Origin: Stutzerimonas stutzeri
Lineage (GTDB): Bacteria > Pseudomonadota > Gammaproteobacteria > Pseudomonadales > Pseudomonadaceae
NCBI GenBank assembly: GCA_002387205.1
Contig: DGLA01000019.1
Span: 1 to 64,000 of the forward strand
DNA length: 64,000 nucleotides
Direction of reading: 5' to 3'
This document shows, piece after piece, positions 51,553 through 60,180 of the stretch. The position numbers and the translations under genes were made by a program. Under the pieces are notes generated by a model. The model was not told the origin of the DNA, did not search any database, and saw nothing but the letters and a program-made list of their open reading frames with translations. Every line of letters begins with the position of its first letter. Position 1 is the first letter of the stretch.

Positions 51553-53285
51553 CAGATCCGTCCTCCCTTCGCCTTGGCGGTCTGAGCGGTCTGAACCTCT
51601 TCGGGTGGCGGCAGATTGTCAGGCGCGATGTTCATCAGGCGCAGCGCACCGGACATCACCCGGCTGAACACCGGGGCAGACACCAGACCACCGTAGTAAC
51701 CACTCTTGCTCGGCTCATCGATGACCACTGCAATGGCGATACGCGGATCCTTCATGGGTCCGAAACCGGCAAACATCGAGCGATAGGCATTTTCCTGATA
51801 GCCACGACTGCTCGTCGAGGCCTTGCGCGCGGTACCGCTCTTGCCTGCTACGTGATAACCCGGCACCTGGGCGCGAAACACCCCGCGCGGCGCCTCGATG
51901 ACTTCCTGCAGCATGCCTTGAAGTGTCTTGGCGACCTCCGGCGAGACCACTTCGACGCCTTCCGGCTGCCGGTCGACCCGGGTCAGTGACATCGGCACCA
52001 GGCGGCCATCGTTGGCCAGGGCCCCATAGGCATGGGCCAGCTGGACGGCCGTTACCGACAGTCCGTAGCCATAGGACAGCGTGGCGGTTTCGGCCTGGCG
52101 CCATTCGCGATGGGTAGGCAGATTGCCAACCCGCTCACCAGGGAAGCCCAGGCCGGTGTCCTGCCCAAAACCGATCTTGCGCATGACGTCGTGGATTGCC
52201 GCACCACCAATGTCGAAGGCGACCTTGCTCATGCCGACGTTGGACGAGTTGATCAGGATACCGGTCAGACTCAACTCCCGGCCTTCGGTCCTCGAGACGT
52301 CCCGAATGGTGTAGCGGCCGATGCGCATTGACCCAGGCCAGACCTCGACGAGGTCGCTCGGTTTCCAGCGGCCCGTTTCGAGCGCCGCACTCATGGAAAT
52401 GGGCTTCATGGTCGACCCCGGCTCGAAGAGGTCGGTCATCGCTCGGTTACGCATCGCCGCCGGTTGCAGGTTGCGGCGGTTGTTCGGGTTGTACGTCGGC
52501 TGGTTGACCATGGCCAGGACTTCCCCGGTCTTCACATCGAGCATCACCAGACTTCCGGCCTTGGCGCCGAACTCCAGCAGCGCATTGCGCAACTCGCGGT
52601 GCGCCAGGTACTGCAGACGCAGGTCGATGGACAACGCCAGGGCCTTGCCGGCCTTGGCATTCTTGACCACCTGCACATCCTTGATCAGCCGCCCGCGCCG
52701 GTCCTTGAGCACCTGGCGCTTGCCGGGCACCCCGGCCAGCCACTCGTTGTACGCCAGCTCCATGCCTTCTCGGCCATGGTCATCGATGTCAGTGAAACCG
52801 ACCACGTGTGCGGCCACTTCGCCGGCGGGGTAGAAGCGACGGAACTCTTCCTGGGCATAGACACCCGGAATGCCGAGATCCAGGACACGCTGTCCCTGCT
52901 CTGGAGTCAGCCCACGCACAAGGTAGGTGAACTCCCGCTCAGCCTGCTCCTTCAGACGCTGTTGCAACGTGGCGGCATCCTGCCCGAGCGCCTGCGCCAG
53001 TTCGGGCCAGCGAGCCTGGGCAGCTTGCAGCTCCCGAGGGTTGCCCCAAAGCGTGGTGACCGGTGTGCTGACGGCCAGCGGTTCGCCATGACGGTCGGTG
53101 ATCAGGCCTCGATGCGCCGGGATGGGGATATGCCGCACGCTACGCGCATCGCCCTGACCTTTGAGGAACGCCTGGTCGAGCACTTGCAGGTCGACGATTC
53201 GCCAGGCAATGGCGCCAACCATCAGCGCCAATAGGGCCAGCACGATGCGGAAACGCCACGGGTACAGCGCGCCTTCAAGCCTCAT
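51552..53285 (-). CDS. ftsI: Penicillin-binding protein 3, septal transpeptidase FtsI
   Basis: FtsI cross-links septal peptidoglycan and is the target of many beta-lactams. The 577 residues have a short cytoplasmic tail, one membrane helix (about 15-32), the PBP dimerisation domain with RGLITDRHGEPLAVS, and the transpeptidase with STMK (Ser291), SSN and KSGT motifs. The ATG overlaps the ftsL stop by four bases. P. aeruginosa calls it pbpB. Confidence 0.98.
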   Translation of the reverse strand: MRLEGALYPWRFRIVLALLALMVGAIAWRIVDLQVLDQAFLKGQGDARSVRHIPIPAHRGLITDRHGEPLAVSTPVTTLWGNPRELQAAQARWPELAQALGQDAATLQQRLKEQAEREFTYLVRGLTPEQGQRVLDLGIPGVYAQEEFRRFYPAGEVAAHVVGFTDIDDHGREGMELAYNEWLAGVPGKRQVLKDRRGRLIKDVQVVKNAKAGKALALSIDLRLQYLAHRELRNALLEFGAKAGSLVMLDVKTGEVLAMVNQPTYNPNNRRNLQPAAMRNRAMTDLFEPGSTMKPISMSAALETGRWKPSDLVEVWPGSMRIGRYTIRDVSRTEGRELSLTGILINSSNVGMSKVAFDIGGAAIHDVMRKIGFGQDTGLGFPGERVGNLPTHREWRQAETATLSYGYGLSVTAVQLAHAYGALANDGRLVPMSLTRVDRQPEGVEVVSPEVAKTLQGMLQEVIEAPRGVFRAQVPGYHVAGKSGTARKASTSSRGYQENAYRSMFAGFGPMKDPRIAIAVVIDEPSKSGYYGGLVSAPVFSRVMSGALRLMNIAPDNLPPPEEVQTAQTAKAKGGRI

Positions 53286-53572
53286 GGCGCCACCAGCCTG
53301 ACGTCAGCAGCCGCCGGGATGTTCATCTTCAGCTGCTCGGCGGATAGCGTCTCGATCCGGTTATGGGCCGTCCAGGTGCTCTGCTCCAGGATCAGCCGCC
53401 CCCACTCGGCCTGCGCCTTGTCGCGCACGCTGAGTTCACCGTACAGCTCGTTCAGCAGCTGGCGATTCCAATGCGCGCTGTAAGCGACCCCGATGGCGGA
53501 CAGCAGCACCGCTATGAACAGCACCAGCATCAGCAGGCTGCCACGGGGCATCTGACGGCGAGACGTGCTCAT
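53282..53572 (-). CDS. ftsL: Cell division protein FtsL
   Basis: FtsL is a small bitopic protein that forms a complex with FtsB and FtsQ and activates FtsWI. The 96 residues comprise a short basic tail, one membrane helix (GSLLMLVLFIAVLLSAIGVAY) and a periplasmic coiled coil (WNRQLLNELYGELSVRDKAQ). Overlaps of four bases join it to rsmH and ftsI. Confidence 0.95.
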   Translation of the reverse strand: MSTSRRQMPRGSLLMLVLFIAVLLSAIGVAYSAHWNRQLLNELYGELSVRDKAQAEWGRLILEQSTWTAHNRIETLSAEQLKMNIPAAADVRLVAP

Positions 53573-54516
53573 CGCAGCTTCTCCGCGACACGCATGACGG
53601 CACTGCGCGAGCGAGGGTTGTGCTTTACCTCTTCGGCGGAAGCGTATTGCGGCTTGCCCAACACCTTGAGGCGGGGCACAAATTTCTCGGGAATGATCGG
53701 CAGGTCGCGAGGCAGCGAGTCGGCCTCGCCTTTCGCATGGCGGCGCATGAACTGCTTGACGATGCGGTCTTCCAGTGAATGAAAGCTGATGACAACCAGT
53801 CGCCCACCCACCTCGAGGGCTTCGAGCGCTGCTTCCAGGCCTGTCTCCAGGTCTCCAAGCTCGTTATTGATGAAGATACGCAAGCCCTGAAAAGCGCGTG
53901 TCGCCGGGTTCTTGCCTTTCTCCCAGGCGGGGTTGGCAACTGTCAGCACCTGAGCGAGGTCGGCGGTGCGCTCAAAAGGCTGCTCGGCGCGGCGCTGAAC
54001 GACCGCACGCGCCATGCGCCTGGCGAAGCGCTCCTCGCCATACTCCTTGAATACGCGAGCGATCTCGTCTTCAGCAGCGGTTGCGATCCAGTCGGCGGCG
54101 CTCTGCCCCCGACCCGGGTCCATGCGCATATCGAGTGGGCCATCATGAAGAAAACTGAACCCCCGCCCCGGATCATCCAGCTGCGGCGACGACACACCCA
54201 GATCCAGCAGCACACCGCTCAAGGTCCCGTCCCAGCCGCGCTGCGCGACCTCAATACCCAGCTCGGCGAAACTTCTCTGCACAACGACAAAGCGGCCATC
54301 CTCGGCCGCCAGTGCTTGCCCCGTAGCGATTGCTAGCGGGTCTTTGTCGAACCCTAGCAAACAGCCATCAGGCCCTAGCTGGCGTAGCAGGAGCCGGCTG
54401 TGGCCGCCGCGACCAAAGGTCCCGTCCAGGTAACGGCCGCTCGGGCGCACGGCCAATGCCGCAACGGCCTCGTTGAGCAATACGGTCACATGGGTGTAGG
54501 GGCTGGTCTGGGTCAC
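53569..54516 (-). CDS. rsmH: 16S rRNA m4C1402 methyltransferase
   Basis: RsmH (MraW) methylates N4 of C1402 in the ribosomal decoding centre, with RsmI adding the 2'-O-methyl group at the same base; rsmI lies 1.2 kb away in this window. The 315 residues have the start HVTVLLNEAVAAL, the SAM motif LDGTFGRGGHSRLLL, and the C-terminal NPRSRSAVMRVAEK. The start is GTG at 54516, which overlaps the mraZ stop by four bases. Confidence 0.97.
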   Translation of the reverse strand: MTQTSPYTHVTVLLNEAVAALAVRPSGRYLDGTFGRGGHSRLLLRQLGPDGCLLGFDKDPLAIATGQALAAEDGRFVVVQRSFAELGIEVAQRGWDGTLSGVLLDLGVSSPQLDDPGRGFSFLHDGPLDMRMDPGRGQSAADWIATAAEDEIARVFKEYGEERFARRMARAVVQRRAEQPFERTADLAQVLTVANPAWEKGKNPATRAFQGLRIFINNELGDLETGLEAALEALEVGGRLVVISFHSLEDRIVKQFMRRHAKGEADSLPRDLPIIPEKFVPRLKVLGKPQYASAEEVKHNPRSRSAVMRVAEKLR

Positions 54517-54968
54517 AGGATTAGGTCACGCAGTTCTTCCGGCAAGGCACCGGGTTGTTTTATGGCCGCCAGGTCCGCATCGGCTTGTGCGTTCCAGTCG
54601 TCTTCGTTCCACAGGCTGAACTTGTTCAGCTGGCCGACCAGCATGGCCCGCTTGTCCAGCCCGGCGTATTCGCGCAGCCGCGGCGGCACCAGTACACGCC
54701 CGCTGCCGTCCATTTCCAGATCGACAGCGTTACCAATCAACAAACGCTGCAGCCGGCGGCTTTCCTCTCGCAAGGAAGGCAGCTCCCTCAGCTTGGCTTC
54801 GATCTGCTCCCACTCGGGCAAGGGATAAAGGCAGAGGCACCGATCGACCGCGTCGATGGTGATGATCAACTGGCCTTCGCAGCGCGAAACGAGCTCGTCA
54901 CGGTACCGGCTGGGCATGCCTAGCCGGCCTTTTGCGTCGAGACTGATGGCGTTTGCTCCGCGAAACAC
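54513..54968 (-). CDS. mraZ: Transcriptional regulator MraZ
   Basis: MraZ is a ring-forming DNA-binding protein that represses its own dcw operon by binding short repeats upstream. The 151 residues contain two SpoVT-AbrB-type halves, each with the DxxGR motif (SLDAKGRLGMPSRYR and MDGSGRVLVPPRLRE). The start is GTG at 54968. It is the first gene of the dcw cluster, behind a sigma-70 promoter and four MraZ boxes. Confidence 0.97.
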   Translation of the reverse strand: MFRGANAISLDAKGRLGMPSRYRDELVSRCEGQLIITIDAVDRCLCLYPLPEWEQIEAKLRELPSLREESRRLQRLLIGNAVDLEMDGSGRVLVPPRLREYAGLDKRAMLVGQLNKFSLWNEDDWNAQADADLAAIKQPGALPEELRDLIL

Positions 54969-54999
54969 GGCTGCGCTTCCCCTGAACTAGCTATCCTTG

Positions 55000-55036
55000 C
55001 CCATAAATACCCACTTCGTTCCACTTTCTACCACTT
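55000..55036 (-). promoter_or_regulatory. MraZ boxes: four direct repeats with a 10-bp period
   Basis: On the minus strand AGTGGT, AGTGGA, AGTGGG and ATGGGC-like units recur exactly every 10 bases (plus-strand CCACTT at 55031, 55021 and 55011, CCATA at 55001). They lie just downstream of the predicted transcription start and 30-70 bases before mraZ. One-turn spacing of TGG-core repeats is the known signature of MraZ binding sites. Confidence 0.85.
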
Positions 55037-55042
55037 GTGCGC

Positions 55043-55072
55043 ACTATAGAAATGCTGCCGCCCTACCGTCAA
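55043..55072 (-). promoter_or_regulatory. Promoter of the dcw cluster (mraZ promoter)
   Basis: On the minus strand TTGACG (55067-55072) and TATAGT (55043-55048) are 18 bases apart, upstream of the MraZ boxes and mraZ. It is the only strong promoter I see before this long run of overlapping genes. Confidence 0.75.
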
Positions 55073-55262
55073 GGTGAGCCTGACGGGAAAAACCCTTATG
55101 TGACGGGAATTTAGCTTTCCGCTCAGCGACGAACGGTCGCCCGTAGAGAGTGGCCACTGGAGAACCTGAAGACGACCAAAAACCTGCGCTTCAAAGTTAA
55201 AGTGCTTTGTTAAGAGCAAGAATTTTTTGGACTAAAGATGCGGGATGTTTCTGCAGGGAATC

Positions 55263-55619
55263 GGAGAGTCGATCTGTAAGCCGGGTTCTGTCGAGGACAG
55301 TCATTCCTCTACGACAGCCATCACTGACTGCCTCTAGCAACCTACCCGGATCCAGCGCGGGCCACGCCAATGGATCCCTATTTGGTCTTGCTCCAGGTGG
55401 GGTTTACCTAGCCACGGACTGTTGCCAGCCGCGCGGTGCGCTCTTACCGCACCTTTTCACCCTTACCGGCGCCGAAGCGCTTAGGCGGTTATTTTCTGTG
55501 GCACTTTCCGTAGGCTCGCGCCTCCCAGGCGTTACCTGGCACCTCGCCCTATGGAGCCCGGACTTTCCTCCCTCCCTTCTTGCGGAACAAGAAGAGACAG
55601 CGACTGTCCGATCGACTCT
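55263..55619 (-). ncRNA. rnpB: RNase P RNA, catalytic RNA of ribonuclease P (class A)
   Basis: This ribozyme removes 5' leaders from pre-tRNAs. On the minus strand the conserved elements appear in order: 5' AGAGTCGATCGGACAGTCGC, GAGGAAAGTCCGGGCTCC (P4/CR-I), ACAGAAAATAACCGCC, GGTAAGGGTGAAAAGGTGCG, GAGCAAGACCAAATAGG, and near the 3' end ACAGAACCCGGCTTA followed by GATCGACTCTCC, which pairs with the 5' end. Size is about 357 bases. It sits between rsmI and mraZ as in P. aeruginosa. Confidence 0.96.
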
Positions 55620-55628
55620 CCGGCCGTC

Positions 55629-55657
55629 AGGGTACGTGGACGAGCTGTAACCTGCAA
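55629..55657 (-). promoter_or_regulatory. Candidate promoter of rnpB
   Basis: On the minus strand TTGCAG (55652-55657) and TACCCT (55629-55634) are separated by 17 bases and end 9 bases before the predicted RNase P RNA 5' end. Confidence 0.55.
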
Positions 55658-55710
55658 GCTGATCGTCCGCGCCAGGCCGAGGCAAACCGGCATGAAAACC
55701 GGCCACGAAC

Positions 55711-56589
55711 TTACTCGGGATTCGGCTGCTTTTGCTGAAGCGCCAGCTGATAGAGCAGATTCTTGCGAACCCCGGTGATCTCAGCCGCCACAGCGGCCGC
55801 CCGCTTGACCGGCAACTCATCCAGAAGCAGCAGCAAGATCCGGCGCGCATTTGCGTCGACAGCCTCGTCTCCCTGAGGTGCTTGCCAGCCACCTACCACC
55901 AGCACGCACTCACCCCGCTGCTGGTTAGGGTCGGACTCTACCCAGGCGCGCAGGTCGGCCAGTGGCAGGCCCTTCAGTGTTTCGAATGTCTTGGTCAACT
56001 CGCGCCCCAGCACGGCAGGCCGGTCGCCACCGAAGATCGTTTCCATGTCCTGCAGACATTCAAGGATGCGGTGCGGGGCCTCATAGAAGATCAGCGTTCG
56101 CGACTCCTCGCGCAAACGGTCCAACCGAGCCCTGCGCGCCACCTGCTTTGCCGGCAGAAATCCCTCGAAGCCGAAGCGGTCTGATGGCAGCCCGGCCGCG
56201 CAAAGCGCCGCGACAAGAGCGCAGGCCCCAGGAACCGGAACCACTCGGATACCGGCGGCACGGGCCTGGCGCACCAGATGGAAACCGGGATCGGAAATCA
56301 GTGGCGTGCCAGCATCTGAAATCAGAGCCACATCCTGCCCCGCCTGCAGTCGCCCGACAAAACGCCCGCCGTCATCACGCTCGTTATGCTCATGGCACGC
56401 CGCCAGTGGCGTGGTGATCCCGAAGTGCTGCAGTAGACGCACCGAATGCCGGGTATCTTCAGCAGCAATCAGCGCAACCTCCTTCAGGACGCGCAAGGCA
56501 CGGGCACTGATGTCCTCTAGGTTGCCGATCGGCGTGGCCACCACGTAGAGCGTGCCTGCAACGGAATTCACGGCATCTGGCGCAGTCAC
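55711..56589 (-). CDS. rsmI: 16S rRNA 2'-O-ribose C1402 methyltransferase
   Basis: RsmI methylates the ribose of C1402 in 16S rRNA, partnering RsmH. The 292-residue SAM-dependent tetrapyrrole-methylase-fold protein shows GTLYVVATPIGNLEDIS, AAEDTRHS, LISDAGTPLISDPG and YEAPHR motifs. I choose GTG at 56589, with GAGG 8 bases upstream; the ATG at 56673 would add 28 poorly conserved residues and overlap the divergent promoter region of lpoA. Confidence 0.95.
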   Translation of the reverse strand: MTAPDAVNSVAGTLYVVATPIGNLEDISARALRVLKEVALIAAEDTRHSVRLLQHFGITTPLAACHEHNERDDGGRFVGRLQAGQDVALISDAGTPLISDPGFHLVRQARAAGIRVVPVPGACALVAALCAAGLPSDRFGFEGFLPAKQVARRARLDRLREESRTLIFYEAPHRILECLQDMETIFGGDRPAVLGRELTKTFETLKGLPLADLRAWVESDPNQQRGECVLVVGGWQAPQGDEAVDANARRILLLLLDELPVKRAAAVAAEITGVRKNLLYQLALQQKQPNPE

Positions 56590-56712
56590 AGGGCGTACCT
56601 CGATAACGGAAAACGCGCATTGTAGCCCGTTTGGCGTCGACGACATCGCGACACCAGGATCGCTTGGGTACAATCCGCCGAGACCGCTAATGTTTCACAG
56701 GGAAACCATTAC

Positions 56713-58470
56713 ATGATGGCTCGCTTTCGCCTCCTTCTACTTGTTTGCGTTGTCGCCTTCCTGGCGGCCTGCGCCAGCTCGCCCTCCTCGACACTGGGCG
56801 AGCTGCCACGCACGCCCCAGGCCTCGGCGCAGCAATTGCTGAAGGAAGCCCAGGACAGCGATCCAGCCAAGGCAGCGCTGCTGCGTTTGTCGGCAGCCGA
56901 CCAGAGCATCCGCCAGGGCAATCTGGCACAAGCAAGGCAGATACTCGAGCAGGTAAAGCTGGACTCGCTGATGCCCGCCCAGCAGATGTTTGCCAGAACG
57001 CAGCTGGCTGAGCTGGCACTGGCCGACAGCGACCCCGAGCGCGCTCTTCAACTGCTTCAGCACCCCTCCTTCGAGCGGATTGCCGAGCTTCCGATCGAGC
57101 AGCAACTGCGCACCCAACTGGCACGCGCCAACGCTCTGGAGATGAACGACCAGCTGCTCGAGGCAGCTCGCGAGCGCACCTTTATTGCACCGCTGCTGAG
57201 CGGCAATGCCGGCGAGGAGAACCACGAGAAAATTTGGGCTCTGGTTTCTGCCATTTCGCCAACCCCACCGCAACCCACAACCGATACCGACCTGTCCGGC
57301 TGGCTTGCACTCGCCGCAGCCGTGAAGCAGGCCGGGACACTTGGCCAACAGCAGCGCGCCATTGACGCCTGGACACAACAGCACCCGAACCACCCTGCGG
57401 CCCGACAGTTGCCCGACCCTCTGGTAAAGCTACGCGAGCTGGCGGACCGACCTCTCTCTCATGTTGCGCTGTTGCTTCCCATGGAAGGGCCGCTGGCCAA
57501 CGTCGCGCGCGCCTTGCGTGATGGCTTCCTGGCCGCTCACCTGCAGGCGCAGCAGAAGCTGAACATCGAAATCCATGACAGTACACGCCTGTCTTCGCTG
57601 GATGACTTCTACCGGAAGGCAGCGGCAGCGGGCGTCGAACTGGTGATTGGCCCCCTGGATAAAGACCTGGTACGTCAGCTTGCCGACCGCGAAGAGTTGC
57701 CCATCACCACCCTCGCGCTCAATTACAGCGACGCCAACCAGAGCACCCCCGCGCAGCTGTTCCAGTTTGGCCTAGCCGCGGAGGACGAAGCACGCGAAGT
57801 CGCCCGCCGCGCCTGGGACGATGGCCACCGTCGCGCCATAGCCCTGACGCCACGGGGAGACTGGGGCAACCGTGTCTTCGATGCGTTTCGCCAGCAATGG
57901 CAGGAACTGGGCGGCACGGTAGTGGCCGCCGAACCGCTCGCCGAGCCGATCGAACTGGCCAATCAGATAGCGCGCCTGCTTCAGGTACGCAGTGGCGAAG
58001 GCCAACAGCCCTCGCGCCGCCAGGACGTCGACTTCCTTTTTCTAGCGGCGACCCCTCAGCAGGCACAGCAAGTGAAGCCAACGCTGATCTTCCAGTACGC
58101 AGGGGACCTGCCGGTCTATGCAACCTCGCACCTGCTGGCCGCCACTGACAATCGCAGCCAGTACCTGGACCTCGAGGGCATTCGCTTCGCCGAGACGCCG
58201 TGGCTCCTGGATCCGCAACTGCCACTGCGCCAGGCGATCGAAAACAAATGGCCACAAGCCCGTGGCAGCCTTGGCCGCCTATATGCGATGGGAGCGGACG
58301 CGTACCTGCTGGCGCCGCGCCTGAACCAGTTGCTGGCCCTGCCGGATACCCGCCTCGAAGGTCTTTCCGGAACGCTCAGCCTGACGCCGCGACAGCGCAT
58401 CGAGCGGCAGCTACCCTGGGCCGAGTTTCATGATGGACAGGTTCAGCCACTACCGGACCTTTCCTATTGA
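56713..58470 (+). CDS. lpoA: Outer-membrane lipoprotein LpoA, activator of penicillin-binding protein
   Basis: LpoA-type lipoproteins reach through the periplasm to stimulate a class A PBP. In E. coli the partner is PBP1a; in pseudomonads LpoA is likewise linked to PBP1a. The 585 residues begin with a lipoprotein signal (lipobox LAAC, Cys about 17), followed by a helical TPR-like N-terminal domain and a C-terminal periplasmic-binding-protein fold (HVALLLPMEGPLANVARALRDGF). It heads the group lpoA-yraN-gmhA-BON lipoprotein, also found in E. coli. Confidence 0.93.
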   Translation: MMARFRLLLLVCVVAFLAACASSPSSTLGELPRTPQASAQQLLKEAQDSDPAKAALLRLSAADQSIRQGNLAQARQILEQVKLDSLMPAQQMFARTQLAELALADSDPERALQLLQHPSFERIAELPIEQQLRTQLARANALEMNDQLLEAARERTFIAPLLSGNAGEENHEKIWALVSAISPTPPQPTTDTDLSGWLALAAAVKQAGTLGQQQRAIDAWTQQHPNHPAARQLPDPLVKLRELADRPLSHVALLLPMEGPLANVARALRDGFLAAHLQAQQKLNIEIHDSTRLSSLDDFYRKAAAAGVELVIGPLDKDLVRQLADREELPITTLALNYSDANQSTPAQLFQFGLAAEDEAREVARRAWDDGHRRAIALTPRGDWGNRVFDAFRQQWQELGGTVVAAEPLAEPIELANQIARLLQVRSGEGQQPSRRQDVDFLFLAATPQQAQQVKPTLIFQYAGDLPVYATSHLLAATDNRSQYLDLEGIRFAETPWLLDPQLPLRQAIENKWPQARGSLGRLYAMGADAYLLAPRLNQLLALPDTRLEGLSGTLSLTPRQRIERQLPWAEFHDGQVQPLPDLSY

Positions 58471-58835
58471 GCAGCACCGGCAAGCAGCAGAGTGGTCAGC
58501 AGGCCGAGGACCGCGCACAAGCGCAGCTGGAGAAGGAGGGGCTCCGCCTGCTTGCACGCAACTGGTCCTGCCGCAGCGGGGAGCTTGATCTGGTCATGCT
58601 CGATGGCGATACAGTAGTATTCGTCGAGGTTCGCTACAGGCGCCATGCCGAATGGGGCGGCGCACTTGAAAGCGTCGACCGGCGCAAGCAGCAGAAGCTT
58701 ATCAAGACTGCCCAGCTGTTCCTGCAGAAGGAAAGTCGCTGGGCGAGACACCCCTGCCGTTTCGACGTCATCGCCATCGACGCAGCGTCTGGCAGGCAAG
58801 CACCCAACTGGATACGCAATGCGTTCGAGAGCTAA
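58467..58835 (+). CDS. yraN: YraN family protein (UPF0102)
   Basis: The 122-residue protein has the nuclease-like core of this family (LARNWSCRSGELDLVMLDGDTVVFVEVRYR, with the Glu-Asp-ExK-like pattern of restriction-endonuclease folds). Its biological role is unresolved. The start is TTG at 58467, overlapping the lpoA TGA by three bases; no ATG exists before the conserved core, so a TTG start is needed. Confidence 0.9.
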   Translation: MSSTGKQQSGQQAEDRAQAQLEKEGLRLLARNWSCRSGELDLVMLDGDTVVFVEVRYRRHAEWGGALESVDRRKQQKLIKTAQLFLQKESRWARHPCRFDVIAIDAASGRQAPNWIRNAFES

Positions 58836-58925
58836 TCGCTGCATCGGCGCTGCCAGGGGCGTTTAACGACTGTTTTCGGCTTGGCCACCACTTTGCCCAG
58901 CCCGTCATTTGAAAGGTCAACATAG

Positions 58926-59519
58926 ATGGACATGCAATCCCGTATCCGCGAGCTGTTCCAGGCCAGCATCGAAACCAAGCAGCAGGCCATGGAAGTACTA
59001 GCCCCCTGCATCGAGCAGGCCGGACAAGTCATGGTCAACACGCTGCTCAGCGAAGGCAAGATCCTGACCTGTGGCAATGGGGGATCAGCCGGCGACGCGC
59101 AGCATTTTTCATCCGAACTGCTGAACCGCTTCGAGCGGGAGCGCCCCAGCCTGCCGGCAATTGCCCTGACGACGGACAGCTCGACCATTACCTCGATTGC
59201 CAACGACTACAGCTACAACGAAGTATTCTCCAAGCAGATCCGCGCACTGGGGCAGCCCGGTGATGTACTTCTTGCCATTTCCACAAGTGGGAATTCGGCC
59301 AACGTCATCCAGGCGATCCAGGCAGCCCACGACCGAGAAATGGTGGTCGTCGCATTGACTGGACGAGACGGCGGCGGCATGGCCTCGCTGCTACTGCCGG
59401 AAGACGTCGAAATACGCGTCCCGGCGAAGGTAACCGCGCGCATTCAGGAAGTGCATCTGCTGGTGATTCACTGCCTGTGCGACCTGATTGATAACCAACT
59501 GTTCGGGAGTGAAGAATGA
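58926..59519 (+). CDS. gmhA: Phosphoheptose isomerase (SIS domain)
   Basis: GmhA converts sedoheptulose 7-phosphate to D-glycero-D-manno-heptose 7-phosphate for the LPS inner core. The 197 residues form one SIS domain. The isomerase metal-site residues are present: His60 and Glu64 (AQHFSSELLNRF), Gln174 and His182 (IQEVHLLVIH). E. coli DiaA, which occupies the same neighbourhood, lacks the Glu and final His. This supports GmhA, although overall similarity to DiaA is also high and a replication role is not excluded. Confidence 0.88.
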   Translation: MDMQSRIRELFQASIETKQQAMEVLAPCIEQAGQVMVNTLLSEGKILTCGNGGSAGDAQHFSSELLNRFERERPSLPAIALTTDSSTITSIANDYSYNEVFSKQIRALGQPGDVLLAISTSGNSANVIQAIQAAHDREMVVVALTGRDGGGMASLLLPEDVEIRVPAKVTARIQEVHLLVIHCLCDLIDNQLFGSEE

Positions 59520-60094
59520 CCTCGGTGCGATTTCATGCGGTTACGCTTGCGTTGTGCCTGGCAGCCACGGGCTGCAGCTCAGTACTGACCGCCACGCGCG
59601 ACGACCCGATCAATGACGATCGTGGTACCCGCACCATCGGCAGCAAGATCGATGACTCGCTGATCGAAACCAAGGCCGCGGTGAACATCGCCAAGGCTCA
59701 CCCGGACCTGGACAATGCATCCCACATCATTGTGGCAAGCTATAACGGAGTGGTGCTGCTAGCGGGCCAGACACCACGTAATGAGCTCAAGCAAATGGCC
59801 GAGCAGGCGGCCAGTGCTGTCCAGCGAGTGAAGCGGGTACATAACGAGCTGCAGGTGATCCAGCCATCGTCAGCGCTGGCACGAAGCAACGACTCCTGGC
59901 TGACCACCAAGATCAAGGCACAAATGCTGGCGGACAACAGCGTGCCGGGCTCCCGCATCAAGGTCATCACGGAAAACGGTATCGTCTATCTGCTCGGTCT
60001 AGTGACGCGGCAGGAAGGCAACCAGGCAGCAGGCATCGTGCAAGGCGTGTCAGGCGTGCAGCGTATCGTCAAACTCTTCGAATACATCGACTGA
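59516..60094 (+). CDS. BON-domain outer-membrane lipoprotein (DolP/YraP type)
   Basis: DolP-type proteins bind anionic phospholipids in the outer membrane at division sites and support envelope integrity. The 192 residues have a lipoprotein signal with lipobox ATGC (Cys about 20) and two BON domains (about 45-115 and 120-190; VLLAGQTPRNELKQMAEQAA and IVYLLGLVTRQEGNQAA). The ATG overlaps the gmhA stop (ATGA). It ends the lpoA-yraN-gmhA group. Confidence 0.9.
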   Translation: MTSVRFHAVTLALCLAATGCSSVLTATRDDPINDDRGTRTIGSKIDDSLIETKAAVNIAKAHPDLDNASHIIVASYNGVVLLAGQTPRNELKQMAEQAASAVQRVKRVHNELQVIQPSSALARSNDSWLTTKIKAQMLADNSVPGSRIKVITENGIVYLLGLVTRQEGNQAAGIVQGVSGVQRIVKLFEYID

Positions 60095-60113
60095 CATTCA
60101 CAGGCTGATATGA

Positions 60114-60142
60114 CGTGGCGGCCAGCGTTAACAGCCGCCACG
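60114..60142. terminator. Hairpin between convergent BON lipoprotein and sspB genes
   Basis: A perfect 9-bp stem (CGTGGCGGC/GCCGCCACG) with an 11-base loop sits between two converging genes. It lacks a T run on either side, so it may be a weak or Rho-assisted terminator. Confidence 0.4.
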
Positions 60143-60180
60143 CCACATATCGTCCAGCTGCAGCTTCTCGCAGCCTAAAC

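Noticed and set aside
55711..56673. Longer RsmI starting at ATG 56673
   Set aside because: The extra 28 residues are unlike the family, and GTG 56589 has a well-placed GAGG.
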